A DNA stretch of 64,000 nucleotides, taken from positions 3,636,501-3,700,500 of the forward strand of contig NZ_CP088953.1 of NCBI RefSeq assembly GCF_021165935.1, read 5' to 3'. Positions 37,575 to 47,771 of this stretch are shown here, piece after piece; position 1 is the first letter of the stretch, and the number at the start of each line of letters is the position of its first letter. Origin of the DNA: Microbulbifer elongatus (lineage in GTDB: Bacteria > Pseudomonadota > Gammaproteobacteria > Pseudomonadales > Cellvibrionaceae). The notes under the pieces were generated by a model. It did no database searches. It was given only the letters and a program-made list of their open reading frames with translations, and was not told the origin of the DNA. The translations under genes and the position numbers were made by a program.

Positions 37575-37862
37575 ATGGCCGTGGACGCGCAAACCGTTGA
37601 AAAGCTGGCCGAACTGGCCCGCATCGCCATTTCCGAAGAAACCATAGACGAAGTCAGCAGCCGCCTGGGCGATGTCCTGCAACTGGTGGACCAGCTGCAG
37701 GCCGTCAACACCGACGGCGTCGAGCCCATGGCCCACCCGCTGGACGAGGTGCAGGTACTACGCAAAGACGAAGTCACCGAGCCCAACCGTCGCGAAGAGT
37801 TCCTCGCCCTGGCCCCACAGACCGAAGCGGGCCTGTATCTGGTGCCCAAGGTGATCGATTAA
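37575..37862 (+). CDS. gatC: Asp-tRNA(Asn)/Glu-tRNA(Gln) amidotransferase subunit C
   Basis: A 95-residue subunit that wraps around GatA and stabilises the amidotransferase. Family features are the start [34 protein letters not shown], and LYLVPKVID at the end. It is the first gene of gatCAB, so this organism makes Gln-tRNA or Asn-tRNA by the transamidation route at least in part. Confidence 0.96.
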   Translation: MAVDAQTVEKLAELARIAISEETIDEVSSRLGDVLQLVDQLQAVNTDGVEPMAHPLDEVQVLRKDEVTEPNRREEFLALAPQTEAGLYLVPKVID

Positions 37863-37924
37863 GAGCCTATCGACCCTCTCACCACCCTGAGCGAATACAG
37901 AATAGACAAGAAACCGGATTTCCC

Positions 37925-39379
37925 ATGCATCAGTTGACCATCGCCGAGATCATTCGCGGCCTGCGCGACAAACAGTTCTCCAGCGTCGAGATCACCAGCC
38001 ATCTGCTGGAGCGCATCCAGGAGCTGGACAGCCAGTTCAACAGTTTCATCACCGTCACCGGTGACCAGGCCATTAAACAGGCCGCCGCCGCCGATGCCCG
38101 CCTGGCGCAGGGCGACGCCCCGGCCCTGTGCGGCGTACCCATCGCCCACAAGGACATCTTCTGCACCAATGGCGTGCGCACCAGCTGTGGCTCGAAGATG
38201 CTGGACAACTTCGTGCCGCCCTATGACGCCACCGTTGTGGATAACTTCCAACAGGCCGGCGCCGTCAGCCTGGGCAAGACCAATATGGACGAGTTCGCCA
38301 TGGGCTCTTCCAACGAATCCAGCTTCTACGGCGCGGTGAAGAACCCCTGGGATGTGGAACGCATTCCCGGCGGCTCCTCCGGCGGTTCCGCCGCCGCGGT
38401 CGCCGCACAGCTGGTACCGGGCACCACCGCCACCGATACCGGCGGCTCCATCCGCCAGCCCGCGGCCATGACCGGTACCACCGGCCTCAAGCCCACCTAC
38501 GGCCGGGTCTCCCGCTGGGGCATGATCGCCTTTGCCTCCAGCCTCGACCAGGGCGGCCCGATTACCCGCACCGCCGAAGACGCAGCACTGATGCTGTCGG
38601 TCATGGCGAGCCCGGACAAGAAAGACTCCACCTGCCTGGACCGCCCGGCAGAGGACTACACCGCGAAACTGAACGACGCCATCGATGGGCTGAAAATCGG
38701 CGTACCGTCCGAGTACCTGAGTGACGGCCTCGACAGCGAAGTGCGCGCGCGGGTACAGGAAGCCCTGAACGAATACGAAAAGCTCGGTGCCAAGCTGGTA
38801 GAAATCAGCCTGCCCCACAGCAAGCTCGCGGTGCCCTCCTACTACGTGATCGCGCCGGCGGAGGCCTCCGCCAACCTGTCCCGCTTTGACGGTGTGCGCT
38901 ACGGCTATCGCTGTGAAAACCCGGCAGACCTGCGCGACCTGTATATGCGCTCCCGCGGCGAAGGTTTTGGCGAGGAAGTAAAGCGCCGCATCCTCGTAGG
39001 CAGCTATGCCCTGTCCGCCGGTTACTACGACGCCTACTACAACAAGGCCCAACAGGTGCGCCGCCTGATCAAACAGGATTTTGTCGACGCCTTCGACAAA
39101 GTCGACGTGATCATGGGCCCCACCGCGCCCAATCCGGCGTTCAAGCTGGGCGAGAAAAACGCCGATCCGGTGGCTATGTATCTGGAAGACATTTACACCA
39201 TCGCCACCAACCTGGCCGGCCTGCCCGGCATGTCCATCCCCTGCGGTTTCGCGCGCGGCCTGCCCGTGGGCCTGCAGATCATTGGCAACTACCTGGACGA
39301 GGCGCGCATGCTCAACATCGCGCACCAGTTCCAGCAAGCCACTGACTGGCATCAGAAAACCGCCCCGGCAGCAGAATAA
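37925..39379 (+). CDS. gatA: Asp-tRNA(Asn)/Glu-tRNA(Gln) amidotransferase subunit A
   Basis: A 484-residue amidase-signature enzyme that releases ammonia from glutamine for the transamidation. The Ser-cisSer-Lys triad is readable: lysine in [11 protein letters not shown], and both serines in [13 protein letters not shown] and [11 protein letters not shown]. Length is usual. It lies 62 bases after gatC and 11 before gatB. Confidence 0.98.
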   Translation: MHQLTIAEIIRGLRDKQFSSVEITSHLLERIQELDSQFNSFITVTGDQAIKQAAAADARLAQGDAPALCGVPIAHKDIFCTNGVRTSCGSKMLDNFVPPYDATVVDNFQQAGAVSLGKTNMDEFAMGSSNESSFYGAVKNPWDVERIPGGSSGGSAAAVAAQLVPGTTATDTGGSIRQPAAMTGTTGLKPTYGRVSRWGMIAFASSLDQGGPITRTAEDAALMLSVMASPDKKDSTCLDRPAEDYTAKLNDAIDGLKIGVPSEYLSDGLDSEVRARVQEALNEYEKLGAKLVEISLPHSKLAVPSYYVIAPAEASANLSRFDGVRYGYRCENPADLRDLYMRSRGEGFGEEVKRRILVGSYALSAGYYDAYYNKAQQVRRLIKQDFVDAFDKVDVIMGPTAPNPAFKLGEKNADPVAMYLEDIYTIATNLAGLPGMSIPCGFARGLPVGLQIIGNYLDEARMLNIAHQFQQATDWHQKTAPAAE

Positions 39380-39390
39380 GGAGACGAGAC

Positions 39391-40854
39391 GTGGAATGGG
39401 AAGTCGTCATCGGGTTGGAAGTGCATGTGCAACTGGCCACCCAATCAAAAATTTTCTCCGGCGCCAGCACCGCCTTTGGTGCCGAACCCAACACCCAGGC
39501 CTGCGCGGTCGACCTGGCCATGCCAGGCACCCTGCCGGTCCCCAACGAAGAGGCCTTCCGCTATGCGGTGATGTTCGGCCTCGCCATGAACGCAGAAATC
39601 GGCAAACGCTCGGTATTCGAGCGCAAAAACTATTTCTATCCGGACCTGCCCAAGGGCTACCAGACCACCCAGCTGGAAAAACCGATCGTCGGCGCGGGCC
39701 AGATCGAGATTCACCTGGAAGACGGCAGCAGCAAGACCGTGCGCTTGCACCATGCCCACCTGGAAGAGGACGCGGGCAAGTCTTTACACGATGCTGTTTT
39801 TGATTCTGGCCACGGCATGTCCGGCATCGACCTCAACCGTGCCGGCACACCACTGATCGAAATCGTGTCCGAACCGGATATGCGCAGCGCCGCGGAAGCC
39901 GTTGCCTACCTGAAAAAGATCCACAGCATCGTCACCTACCTGGGCATTTCCGACGGCGACATGTCCCAGGGTTCCCTGCGCTGTGACGCCAACGTTTCTG
40001 TTCGCCTCAAAGGCGAGGAGGAATTGGGTACCCGCACCGAGATCAAAAACCTGAACTCCTTCCGCTTTATCGAGAAAGCGATCAAGGTGGAAGCCCAGCG
40101 CCAGATTGACCTGATCGAAGACGGCGGTAAGGTGACCCAGGAAACCCGCCTGTACGATGCGGACAAAAACGAAACCCGCTCCATGCGCAGCAAGGAAGTG
40201 GCCAACGACTACCGCTACTTCCCCTGCCCGGATCTGCTGCCGGTGGTTCTGACGGACGATTATGTGGAGCAGGTGCGCGGCGAACTGCCGGAATTGCCGG
40301 ATGCGAAGTGTGCGCGCTTTGAGAAAGACTATGGTCTGTCCGCCTACGATGCAGATCAGTTGACCCAGGAGCGCGCCACTGCGGATTACTTTGAACAGGT
40401 AGCGGCGAAATCCGGCGAGCCGAAACTCGCGGCCAACTGGGTAATGGGTGAACTGGCGGCGCTGTTGAACCGCGAGGAAAAATCCATCGAGAATTCTCCG
40501 GTTTCTGCGGAACATCTGGCAGGCCTGATTGCGCGCATCAAGGACAACACCATTTCCTCGAAGATTGCCAAGCAGGTGTTTGAGGCGATGGCCAATGGCG
40601 AGGGTGATGCGGACGCGGTGATCGAGGCCAAGGGCCTGAAGCAGGTTTCCGACACGGGCGCCATCGAAAAGATGGTAGACGATGTGATCGCGGCCTCTTC
40701 TTCCCAGGTGGAAAACTACCGCAATGCCGATCCGGACAAGCGCCCGAAAATGATGGGTTTCTTTGTCGGCCAGATCATGAAGGCCTCAAAGGGTCAGGCA
40801 AATCCACAGATGATCAACAAGATTCTGAAAGAGAAATTGGACGCACTGCTCTGA
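39391..40854 (+). CDS. gatB: Asp-tRNA(Asn)/Glu-tRNA(Gln) amidotransferase subunit B
   Basis: A 487-residue kinase-amidase subunit that phosphorylates and amidates Glu-tRNA(Gln) or Asp-tRNA(Asn). Family features are [44 protein letters not shown], and a C-terminal YqeY-like tail ending [13 protein letters not shown]. The start is GTG with AAGGAG upstream. The operon ends here, followed by two structured repeat copies. Confidence 0.98.
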   Translation: MEWEVVIGLEVHVQLATQSKIFSGASTAFGAEPNTQACAVDLAMPGTLPVPNEEAFRYAVMFGLAMNAEIGKRSVFERKNYFYPDLPKGYQTTQLEKPIVGAGQIEIHLEDGSSKTVRLHHAHLEEDAGKSLHDAVFDSGHGMSGIDLNRAGTPLIEIVSEPDMRSAAEAVAYLKKIHSIVTYLGISDGDMSQGSLRCDANVSVRLKGEEELGTRTEIKNLNSFRFIEKAIKVEAQRQIDLIEDGGKVTQETRLYDADKNETRSMRSKEVANDYRYFPCPDLLPVVLTDDYVEQVRGELPELPDAKCARFEKDYGLSAYDADQLTQERATADYFEQVAAKSGEPKLAANWVMGELAALLNREEKSIENSPVSAEHLAGLIARIKDNTISSKIAKQVFEAMANGEGDADAVIEAKGLKQVSDTGAIEKMVDDVIAASSSQVENYRNADPDKRPKMMGFFVGQIMKASKGQANPQMINKILKEKLDALL

Positions 40855-40905
40855 CGATTTATCCCGGAGGTATTGGTGGCCTTACCCACCTCCGGTGGCG
40901 GTCGG

Positions 40906-41099
40906 GCACCGGGTAAAGCTTTTCGAAACCGAACTAGGCGTCCCCCTGGGAATACCCGCAGGCGGGGCCGGTCGCCAATCACAGATTGGCGCCGTTAGGC
41001 TGCACGCGAAGCGATGCTTCGCAAACGTTTGCCTAACCCATGTACGCTGCGTCAGCGACGTCCCTGTCGCTGACGCTTTCGAAAAGTCTCCCCCGGCAC
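40906..41099 (+). repeat. Structured intergenic repeat, copy E (elaborated)
   Basis: The outer stem pairs CTTTTCGAAA (40919-40928) with TTTCGAAAAG (41077-41086). The hexaloop hairpin is GCGTCAGCGAC-GTCCCT-GTCGCTGACGC (41049-41076). The other conserved hairpin is degenerate (AACCCATGTACGCTGC). Extra perfect hairpins sit at 40973-40991 and 41006-41022, enclosed by TTAGGC/GCCTAA. It lies directly behind gatB. Confidence 0.7.
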
Positions 41100-41175
41100 T
41101 TGCCCTTAGATTTGAACAATTGCTCTTCGTAGCAATCCACAACAGCTTCTCGGAAGCACTACACCTCGATGCGAA

Positions 41176-41287
41176 GGTGGTGCGGCCGGGGCTTGTTTGC
41201 GAAACCTTCCGCGAGAGGGACCTCGCGGAAGAGCCCCCAGGGATGGGTTCACGGCGTGTTTCGCAAACAAGCACCGGCCGCACCACC
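41176..41287 (-). repeat. Structured intergenic repeat, copy D (best preserved)
   Basis: Minus-strand orientation. The outer stem is 29 bp (41176-41189 and 41191-41205 with 41258-41272 and 41274-41287) broken by one mismatch. Linker ACGCC, the conserved CCC/GGG hairpin with ATCCCT, and a 10-bp stem CTTCCGCGAG with loop GTCCCT (41206-41231) follow without spare bases. This copy defines the three-way fold. Confidence 0.85.
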
Positions 41288-41364
41288 GCCACAGGGCACC
41301 CCAGCAGCGGGCTGACCTGAAAATGAGCACTAAAGTAAGATCAGAGCACGAAAGGAATTAACAA

Positions 41365-41661
41365 GTGAGCCTGAAAAAAGACAAGCAAAAAGTCCTCGGT
41401 GAAGTATTCGACGATGAGCGTATCGCCGGTTTTCTGGTGGGAGAAGCACCAGAAGGATTCAATCGGGATTTTTACCTGCTGGAGCGCGCCTACCGCGGTA
41501 TGAAAGCAGAAAACTTTGAAACCTTCGTGCGCCTGTTCAAAGAACAGGGCCTGGACCTGAACAGCCAGAGCCCCGAAGGCCAGACACTGCTCGCGCGTAT
41601 CAGCGAACACGAACAGAGCACCGAGTACGCCGACATCCTAAAGGCCGCGGGAGCGCAGTAA
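41365..41661 (+). CDS. PA4642 family protein
   Basis: A 98-residue cytoplasmic protein resembling Pseudomonas PA4642, with the start MSLKKDKQKVLGEVFDDER and the region YRGMKAENFETFVRLFKEQGLDLN. It is a family of unknown function, mostly helical and reminiscent of an ankyrin-like pair near the end (SQSPEGQTLLARISEH). The start is GTG with AAGGAA upstream. It is followed after three bases by the CysZ-like gene and is probably cotranscribed with it. Confidence 0.7.
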   Translation: MSLKKDKQKVLGEVFDDERIAGFLVGEAPEGFNRDFYLLERAYRGMKAENFETFVRLFKEQGLDLNSQSPEGQTLLARISEHEQSTEYADILKAAGAQ

Positions 41662-41664
41662 CCC

Positions 41665-42567
41665 ATGACCTCTAACCCGGCACATGGCGTACACGCACTG
41701 ATCCGGGGGGCGCAGCTGCTTACCCGGAAAGAGCTGCGCCCATTCATCATTATTCCCCTGCTCATCAACCTGGTGCTGTTTATCGCACTGGGCGCCCTGA
41801 TGATCAGCCAGTTCGACGACCTCGGCCGCTATATCGGCAGCCTCCTCTCCGACACCCCCGTCGACACCGCCAACATGTCCTGGTGGCGCGCCATCCTCGC
41901 CAAGGGCGCAGACTGGGCTGCGGGCGTATTCCAATGGCTCGCATGGCTGATCGCCATCGTCGTCGTACTCCTGTTCTTCTTCGTCTACGGCTACCTGTTC
42001 GGCATTATCACCAACATCATCGCCGCCCCGTTCAACGGCTTTCTCGCAGAGAAAGTCGAAGAGCTCCTCACCGGCCATCCCCCGCCCCCGGAAGCCCTGC
42101 ACAGCATGATTTTCCGCACCCTTGGCCGGGAACTGCGCAAGCTGATGTACTTTATCGGCTGGGGTCTGGTAATTTTCGTGATTGCCCTGCTCACCAGCTG
42201 GACCGTATTTATTCCCGCCATCCTCGGTGCCGTATGGGGCGCCTGGTGCATGGCGATTCAGTATGTGGATTATCCCCTCGACAACCACCAGCGCTCCTTC
42301 GGCGAGCTGAAAAGGGTATTGATGCGCAAGAAGTTCACCACCCTCGGTTTCGGCGGCGCGGTGATGCTGGCGAAAATGGTGCCGATCCTGAACATCTTTG
42401 TCATGCCCGCGGCGGTGGCGGGCGGAACCGCGCTGTGGGTAGAGCGAATCTGGACCGAAGGCGATCCCGGCCAGGGACCCAATGGTGGCGGTGATGTGAG
42501 CCCCGCCATTTCCCAGACTCGTGAGAAAAAGAAATGGCCCAAGGGAATCGACGGTCCCAAAAGATAA
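41665..42567 (+). CDS. cysZ: CysZ/EI24-family membrane protein
   Basis: A 300-residue inner-membrane protein of the EI24 family, whose member CysZ carries sulfate into the cell for cysteine synthesis. The start NPAHGVHALIRGAQLLTRKELRPFIIIPLLINL is typical (residues 4-36). Four or more long hydrophobic helices and the conserved MIFRTLGRELRKLMYFI follow. The C-terminal 40 residues are glycine- and lysine-rich. No other sulfate-assimilation gene is nearby, so the transported substrate is inferred from family only. Confidence 0.85.
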   Translation: MTSNPAHGVHALIRGAQLLTRKELRPFIIIPLLINLVLFIALGALMISQFDDLGRYIGSLLSDTPVDTANMSWWRAILAKGADWAAGVFQWLAWLIAIVVVLLFFFVYGYLFGIITNIIAAPFNGFLAEKVEELLTGHPPPPEALHSMIFRTLGRELRKLMYFIGWGLVIFVIALLTSWTVFIPAILGAVWGAWCMAIQYVDYPLDNHQRSFGELKRVLMRKKFTTLGFGGAVMLAKMVPILNIFVMPAAVAGGTALWVERIWTEGDPGQGPNGGGDVSPAISQTREKKKWPKGIDGPKR

Positions 42568-42603
42568 CTGGCACCGCCAGCCCTCTGCCGTGCTGCGATT
42601 GAC

Positions 42604-42765
42604 TAGTGGTCCATGCGGAAAGTTCGGTAACTAAGGAGCACAGCCAAAGTGTTCAGATCAAGGCGAGAAAGCGCAGGAATAGTGGTTCTATTTCAAGCTT
42701 TCTCAACGCAGAGCAGGACACTTTGGCGAAGCGAACAGTTACACAACTTTCCGTATGGACCACTA
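42604..42765. repeat. MITE-like palindromic element with TA flanks
   Basis: A 158-bp element (42606-42763) whose ends GTGGTCCATGCGGAAAGTT and its complement match 18 of 19. Internal parts also pair (GCCAAAGTGTTC with GGACACTTTGGC, GCTTTCTC with GAGAAAGC), so the whole could form one long hairpin. It has TA on both sides, the usual target duplication of mariner/IS630-type elements. No coding capacity. It lies between the cysZ-like gene and ppk2. Confidence 0.75.
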
Positions 42766-42808
42766 AGCTTTACCTGAAACCAGGCAATCGCGCAGGCAGA
42801 CAGGGTTT

Positions 42809-43687
42809 ATGGAAATCGACTGGGGTGAAATCCGCTTCGAGGGTGACAAACGCTACCGCAAGGGCGACTGCCCCACCAGGATGACCCCGCTGTATCGCGA
42901 TAAAAAAGACTACAAGAAGAAAATACGGCAACTGCGCAAGGCGATCGACGAGCGACAGCGGATCATGTATGCCCACGACCGCTACAGTCTGCTCAGTATT
43001 TTTCAGGCATTGGACGCCGCCGGAAAAGACGGCACCATTCGCGCGGTGTTCAACGGCGTCAATCCCCACGGTGTGGAAATCACATCATTCAAACGCCCCA
43101 GCGAAACAGAGCTGGAGCACAACTTCCTCTGGCGCACCTCCGTCGCCATGCCCAGACGCGGCAATATTGGTGTATTTAACCGCTCCTACTACGAGGAAGT
43201 ACTGGTGTGCCGGGTACATCCGGAACTGGTGACTCAATATCAGAAAATTCCCGGGGAGCAGACCCGCGATCTCGATGCCCTGTTTGCCAGCCGTTTCGAA
43301 GCGATCCGTACCATGGAACGCTATACCGCCGATAATGGCACCGTAACCCTCAAGTTTTTTCTCAACCTGTCCCGCGACGAGCAGCGCACCCGGTTCCTCT
43401 CCCGCATTGATGAGCCAGACAAGAACTGGAAATTTTCCGAAGCGGACCTGAAAGAACGCAGATACTGGGACCAGTACCAGGACGCTTTCGAAGACATGAT
43501 CAATGAAACCGCCACCCCCCACGCCCCCTGGTTTGTGGTGCCGGCGGACGACAAAATGAATATGCGATTGATCGTGGCAAGCGCGGTACTTCAGGCGCTC
43601 AATGAAATGGAAATGCGCTACCCGAAAGTGTCCGAAGCACGCCGAAAGGCACTCAGGGAATACCGCAAGCAGCTTCAGGGGGACTGA
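42809..43687 (+). CDS. ppk2: Polyphosphate kinase 2 family protein
   Basis: A 292-residue PPK2-family phosphotransferase that uses polyphosphate to phosphorylate nucleotides. The Walker A motif is DAAGKDG, the Walker B region GVFNRSYYEEVLVCRVHP, and the lid RFLSRIDEPDKNWKFS. The ordering ALDAAGKDGTIRAVFNGVNPHGVE resembles the subgroup acting on AMP or ADP. The ATG follows GACAGGG. It stands behind the MITE-like element, which may carry part of its leader. Confidence 0.92.
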   Translation: MEIDWGEIRFEGDKRYRKGDCPTRMTPLYRDKKDYKKKIRQLRKAIDERQRIMYAHDRYSLLSIFQALDAAGKDGTIRAVFNGVNPHGVEITSFKRPSETELEHNFLWRTSVAMPRRGNIGVFNRSYYEEVLVCRVHPELVTQYQKIPGEQTRDLDALFASRFEAIRTMERYTADNGTVTLKFFLNLSRDEQRTRFLSRIDEPDKNWKFSEADLKERRYWDQYQDAFEDMINETATPHAPWFVVPADDKMNMRLIVASAVLQALNEMEMRYPKVSEARRKALREYRKQLQGD

Positions 43688-43758
43688 GAAAGCCAACAGG
43701 AAAGGGGATGAGCGCGCCCCGGAACGGAATGCCCAGGGCGCCACAAGCGGTAAAGAAC

Positions 43759-45303
43759 TTAGCGGCGTGGACGTCCACCACCGCGGCGCCCACCGCGATT
43801 TCCGCCACGATCATTGCGATCGCCTCCACTACTACGCTTCACGTGGACTTTGGGCGGTTTTACCAGCAGCTCCTCCGGCGGCACTTCGCACTTCAGCTTG
43901 CTGCCCAGCAGTGCCTCGATGGGTTCCAGACGCATGGCGTCGTCTTCACACGCGAAGCTGATGGAGGTACCGCTCTTGCCGGCGCGGCCAGTACGGCCGA
44001 TGCGGTGCACATAATCTTCCGGCTCTTCCGGCAGGGTGTAGTTCACCACGTGGCTGATGCCGTCGATGTGAATACCGCGGCCCGCCACATCGGTGGCGAC
44101 CAGTACCTTGGACTTGCCGGTCTTGAAATCTTCCAGGGTGCGCACACGTTTATTCTGCGCCACTTCACCGGACAGCAGTCCCGCAGCAATACCATGAGCC
44201 ACCAGGTTTTCGTGCAGGCGGCGGCACTGGTCGCGACGGTTGGCGAACACGATCAGGCTTTCCACATCCTCCTGCTGCACGATGTTGTACAGCAGAGGGT
44301 ATTTTTCGTCGCTCGACAGCATGTAAACGTGCTGGGTCACCGTATCGGTGGCGACGTGTTCCGGTTCGATTTCCACAATCACCGGCTCCGACGTCCACTG
44401 CTCTACCAGGTCGTCCACTTCCGGAGTGAAAGTGGCGGAGAAGAACATGGTCTGGCGGTGGGTCTTGCGCGGGGTCTGACGCACAATGCGGCGCACATCG
44501 GGGATAAAGCCCATATCCAGCATCCGGTCGGCCTCGTCGATGACCAGGATCTCGGTCTGGTCGAGGAAGCAGTCGCGTTTGCTGACGAAGTCCAGCAGGC
44601 GACCGGGGGTGGCCACGAGGATATCCACCAGACGCTCGTTCAGTGCCTTCTGCTGTTTCTGGTAATCCATGCCACCCACCAGGGTGTGGATCTCAAGGTC
44701 GGTGTATTTACACAGCCCTTTGGCATCGTCGGCGATCTGCATCACCAGCTCGCGGGTCGGCGCAATGATCAGCGCACGGGCCTCGCCGGCGTAGCGCTCC
44801 CCTTCAAACGGGTTCTTGAGCAGATCGTCGATCACCGTGATCAGGAAGGCCGCGGTCTTGCCGGTACCGGTCTGGGCCTTGCCCACCAGATCGTGGCCAT
44901 TGAGGGTATGGGGGAGTGACTGGCCCTGAATGGGCGAGGCGTATTCGAAACCCAGGTCGGCGATGGCGTGCATCAGGGGCAGCGGCAGATCCAGGTCGTG
45001 GAAGCGTACCTTGCCTTCCTGCTCCGGTACCTGGAAGTCGTCCAGGCTCCAGGGCGTTTGCGGTGCCTTCTGACGCGTATCCTTGCGCTTGTCGCGCCCA
45101 CCTTCGCCACCACCGCGGCGACGGTTGCGCTGGCGGCCAGCGCCGGAACGACCTTCTGTTTTGCCGCGATCGGCGGAGCGCTTTTCAGCACCAGCATCGG
45201 ACTTGCGGGAGCCGGAAGCCTCGGGCTTTCGCCCCTTGGGTGCGCGATCAGATTTGTCTGCGCCAGATTGTTCAGAGGAACGACGGAAAAACTTGCCTAT
45301 CAA
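43759..45303 (-). CDS. rhlB: DEAD-box RNA helicase, RhlB-like
   Basis: A 514-residue ATP-dependent RNA helicase. The N-terminal 85 residues and the C-terminal tail are rich in Arg, Lys, Gly and Ser and probably bind RNA. Between them lie the Q motif region ([16 protein letters not shown]), motif [12 protein letters not shown], motif [15 protein letters not shown], motif III FSATF, and motif [15 protein letters not shown]. The form resembles pseudomonad RhlB, a degradosome partner of RNase E. The only start near the conserved N-terminus is TTG (MIGKFFRR). Confidence 0.92.
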   Translation of the reverse strand: MIGKFFRRSSEQSGADKSDRAPKGRKPEASGSRKSDAGAEKRSADRGKTEGRSGAGRQRNRRRGGGEGGRDKRKDTRQKAPQTPWSLDDFQVPEQEGKVRFHDLDLPLPLMHAIADLGFEYASPIQGQSLPHTLNGHDLVGKAQTGTGKTAAFLITVIDDLLKNPFEGERYAGEARALIIAPTRELVMQIADDAKGLCKYTDLEIHTLVGGMDYQKQQKALNERLVDILVATPGRLLDFVSKRDCFLDQTEILVIDEADRMLDMGFIPDVRRIVRQTPRKTHRQTMFFSATFTPEVDDLVEQWTSEPVIVEIEPEHVATDTVTQHVYMLSSDEKYPLLYNIVQQEDVESLIVFANRRDQCRRLHENLVAHGIAAGLLSGEVAQNKRVRTLEDFKTGKSKVLVATDVAGRGIHIDGISHVVNYTLPEEPEDYVHRIGRTGRAGKSGTSISFACEDDAMRLEPIEALLGSKLKCEVPPEELLVKPPKVHVKRSSGGDRNDRGGNRGGRRGGGRPRR

Positions 45304-45474
45304 AAGATTGCTCGCTCAATTGCGCCGGCGCGCCCACAGATGGCCGGGCCGGGGTTGCAGCCGTGACCATCTGGCCACGGAAACGGGTTAAATAATCGGC
45401 GAGTATATCATCTATATGCGAATTGCGAGTTACTGGCGCAAACACCCCTGCGGCCCCCTTTGCTCAGTGGCCAC

Positions 45475-46107
45475 TCACCATCCCTTCTCCTGCAATCCAC
45501 GGCGGCGGGCGATCCAGTAATCCAGGCTGACAAAGCGCCCTCCTCCGGTAAACAACAGCGCCAGCAGCATCACAAAGTAAGTGGCCGCAAACTCGATCCC
45601 GTTTTTGAGCACCGTAAAATTGCCTGCCTGAGTCAGCCATTCATAGTTGCCGTGGGCCTTGAGCAGTTCCACCGCCTTGTCCTTGCGCACCACACCTTCG
45701 TCGATCAGGTCCTTACGCCACTCCCATGGCATGGTGAGTGTCTGCTCCGGTAGCGCATGCCAACCGTACTGCCAGTGGGCAGTGACCGCCGCCACCGCCA
45801 TGGTAAACATCAGCGGTATGGCGGCGAGACGCACTCCCAGCCCCAGCACCAGGGCAATCCCCCCGAGAAACTCAGTGAGCGCCGCCAGCCAGGCCATCAG
45901 CATCGGCGCGGGCAATCCCAACCCCCAGTCGGGGTTGCCGAACCAGGCCGCTACATTTTCGATACCGGTGATCTTGTTCCAGCCCGCGAGAACGAAAATC
46001 GGCCCCAGAAACAGACGCAGAGCGAGAGGACCCAACCCGTCCAATGGCCGCAACAACTGCAGAAAACAGCGATAAATCCGATTGAACCCGTTGTGCACCC
46101 CATCCAT
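45475..46107 (-). CDS. DoxX family membrane protein
   Basis: A 210-residue protein with four hydrophobic helices in DoxX style: LRLFLGPIFVLAGWNKI, PMLMAWLAALTEFLGGIALVLGLGVRLAAIPLMFTMAVAAV and a C-terminal helix around YFVMLLALLFTGGGRF. An inserted loop of about 45 residues (120-165) separates helices 3 and 4. Members occur in respiratory and redox-related membrane complexes, but the role of this one is unknown. The ATG has GGGAG upstream. Transcribed towards rhlB. Confidence 0.88.
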   Translation of the reverse strand: MDGVHNGFNRIYRCFLQLLRPLDGLGPLALRLFLGPIFVLAGWNKITGIENVAAWFGNPDWGLGLPAPMLMAWLAALTEFLGGIALVLGLGVRLAAIPLMFTMAVAAVTAHWQYGWHALPEQTLTMPWEWRKDLIDEGVVRKDKAVELLKAHGNYEWLTQAGNFTVLKNGIEFAATYFVMLLALLFTGGGRFVSLDYWIARRRGLQEKGW

Positions 46108-46266
46108 AATCCGCTCCCGTTATCACCCATACTGGCTTGTTGAACATTTCATCGGTTCAAGACTGGTCGCCAGAGACTCCGGTTTCTTACACACCGCTCG
46201 TGTTCCCGTTTGATCAGTTTAGCCAGCCTCTACCGGTTACCCGTAGCAGATTCCCAAGCCAGTCCC

Positions 46267-47619
46267 ATGTTCAGATTCTACAAACGCGCCACAGCCACAG
46301 AGCTGCGCCATCTCGCCAACCTCGGTGGGCCACTGGTTGTGAGCAACCTGGCGGTGGTCAGCATGGGGGTCACCGACACCATCGTGGCCGGGCAATCCGG
46401 TGAGATTGATCTGGCCGGACTGGCGCTGGGCTCCAGTATCTGGGCGGTATGCGCGGTGGTACTGATGGGGATGCTGGCAGCACTGTCGCCCATCGTGGCC
46501 AACTTGCGCGGCGCACGCGATGAACAGGGCTGCGCACAGCAGATGAGCCAGTCGGTCTGGATCGCTCTGATCGGCGGTATTCTGGTGGCCGGCGCACTGC
46601 TATTGGCGCCCCAGTGGAGTCAGTGGATACAAACCGAGGAGCCAGTGCGCAAGGTGATGGTGCAGTATCTGCTGGCACTGGCCACCGGCGTACTGCCGTT
46701 TGCCTTTGGCAGTGCTCTGCGCGGCTATTGCGAGGGCATGGCGCAGGTGCAGCCGGTGATGCGTATCTATCTCGCCGCCGCGGCGTTGAATATTCCCCTG
46801 GATATCCTGCTGGTATTCGGCTGGGGACCGATTCCCGCCATGGGCGGCGCCGGCTGTGGCTGGGCCACCAGCCTGGTGTGCTGGTGTATCGCCATTGCCC
46901 TGTTCTGGCATGCGCGCAAGGGCCCGGCCTATCGTGCGCTGAACCTGACGCTGCTGCCACCGCGCCCCCACTGGGCCACCCTGAAGCACCTGCTGGCGGT
47001 GGGCATGCCCATCTGTATTGGTGCCGCCAGTGAAGTCACTTTTTTTGCCAGCCTGACCCTGTTACTAGCCTCATACGGTGCGACCATTGTCGCCGCCCAC
47101 CAGATTGGCCTGAGCATCGGCTCCACCTTCTACCTCGTTGCCCTTGCCCTGGCTCAGGCGGTGAGTATCCGTACCGCCCAGGTACTGGGACAGCATCGCC
47201 CCAGGCGGGCGCGTTTTGTGAGCATCGTCGGTGTCGGCAGCGGGCTGATCTACGCGCTGTTCACTGGAGTGATATTGATCGGCCTGCGCCATGTGTTGGT
47301 ACTCGCTTACACCGATAACCCGGACATCATCGCCATTGCCAGCAACCTGCTGCTACTTGCCGCCGCGTTCCAGCTGGTGGACGTCACCCAGGCCATGGTG
47401 TGGGGCGCACTGCGCGGCTACAAGGACACCCGGGTACCCATGTATATGCAGTTGGTTTCCTACTGGGGTGTGGGGCTGACCACTGCCTACTGGCTGGGCG
47501 AACAGTACTGGGGCGTGTATGGGTACTGGACCGGTCTGTGCATCGGCCTCGGTGCCGCCGCGCTATTGCTACTGTTGCGGCTGCGCCACACCAGCCGCCG
47601 CGCGCTTCTCCGAAGCTGA
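46267..47619 (+). CDS. MATE-family multidrug efflux transporter
   Basis: A 450-residue inner-membrane exporter with about twelve helices, which uses a sodium or proton gradient to expel drugs and cationic compounds. Features: LANLGGPLVVSNLAVVSMGVTDTIVAG split over helix 1-2, the paired halves around 90 and 310, and FQLVDVTQAMVWGALRGYKDTRVP typical of NorM-like proteins. I chose the ATG giving MFRFYKR; an upstream in-frame start adds 19 residues. Confidence 0.93.
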   Translation: MFRFYKRATATELRHLANLGGPLVVSNLAVVSMGVTDTIVAGQSGEIDLAGLALGSSIWAVCAVVLMGMLAALSPIVANLRGARDEQGCAQQMSQSVWIALIGGILVAGALLLAPQWSQWIQTEEPVRKVMVQYLLALATGVLPFAFGSALRGYCEGMAQVQPVMRIYLAAAALNIPLDILLVFGWGPIPAMGGAGCGWATSLVCWCIAIALFWHARKGPAYRALNLTLLPPRPHWATLKHLLAVGMPICIGAASEVTFFASLTLLLASYGATIVAAHQIGLSIGSTFYLVALALAQAVSIRTAQVLGQHRPRRARFVSIVGVGSGLIYALFTGVILIGLRHVLVLAYTDNPDIIAIASNLLLLAAAFQLVDVTQAMVWGALRGYKDTRVPMYMQLVSYWGVGLTTAYWLGEQYWGVYGYWTGLCIGLGAAALLLLLRLRHTSRRALLRS

Positions 47620-47771
47620 TCACCCGTTTCGCCAATTACCGCGCAAATTCCCGGGAACCGATTGGCTATACTCGCGCTCTCAGCAACCCGACCTCGGAAT
47701 CATCCCGCCCGACACTGTCACCCGCGTACAATGATTCCGGTCACCGGCCACATCCACAAACGGAGCTTTTC

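Noticed and set aside
43708..44919. 403-residue plus-strand frame opposite the helicase
   Set aside because: The helicase on the other strand has all its motifs; the opposite frame has no known domain and no start signal.
47400..47771. Upstream extension of the deacylase frame into the MATE gene
   Set aside because: It overlaps the MATE gene in another frame, and only the ATG at 47772 gives a signal peptide.
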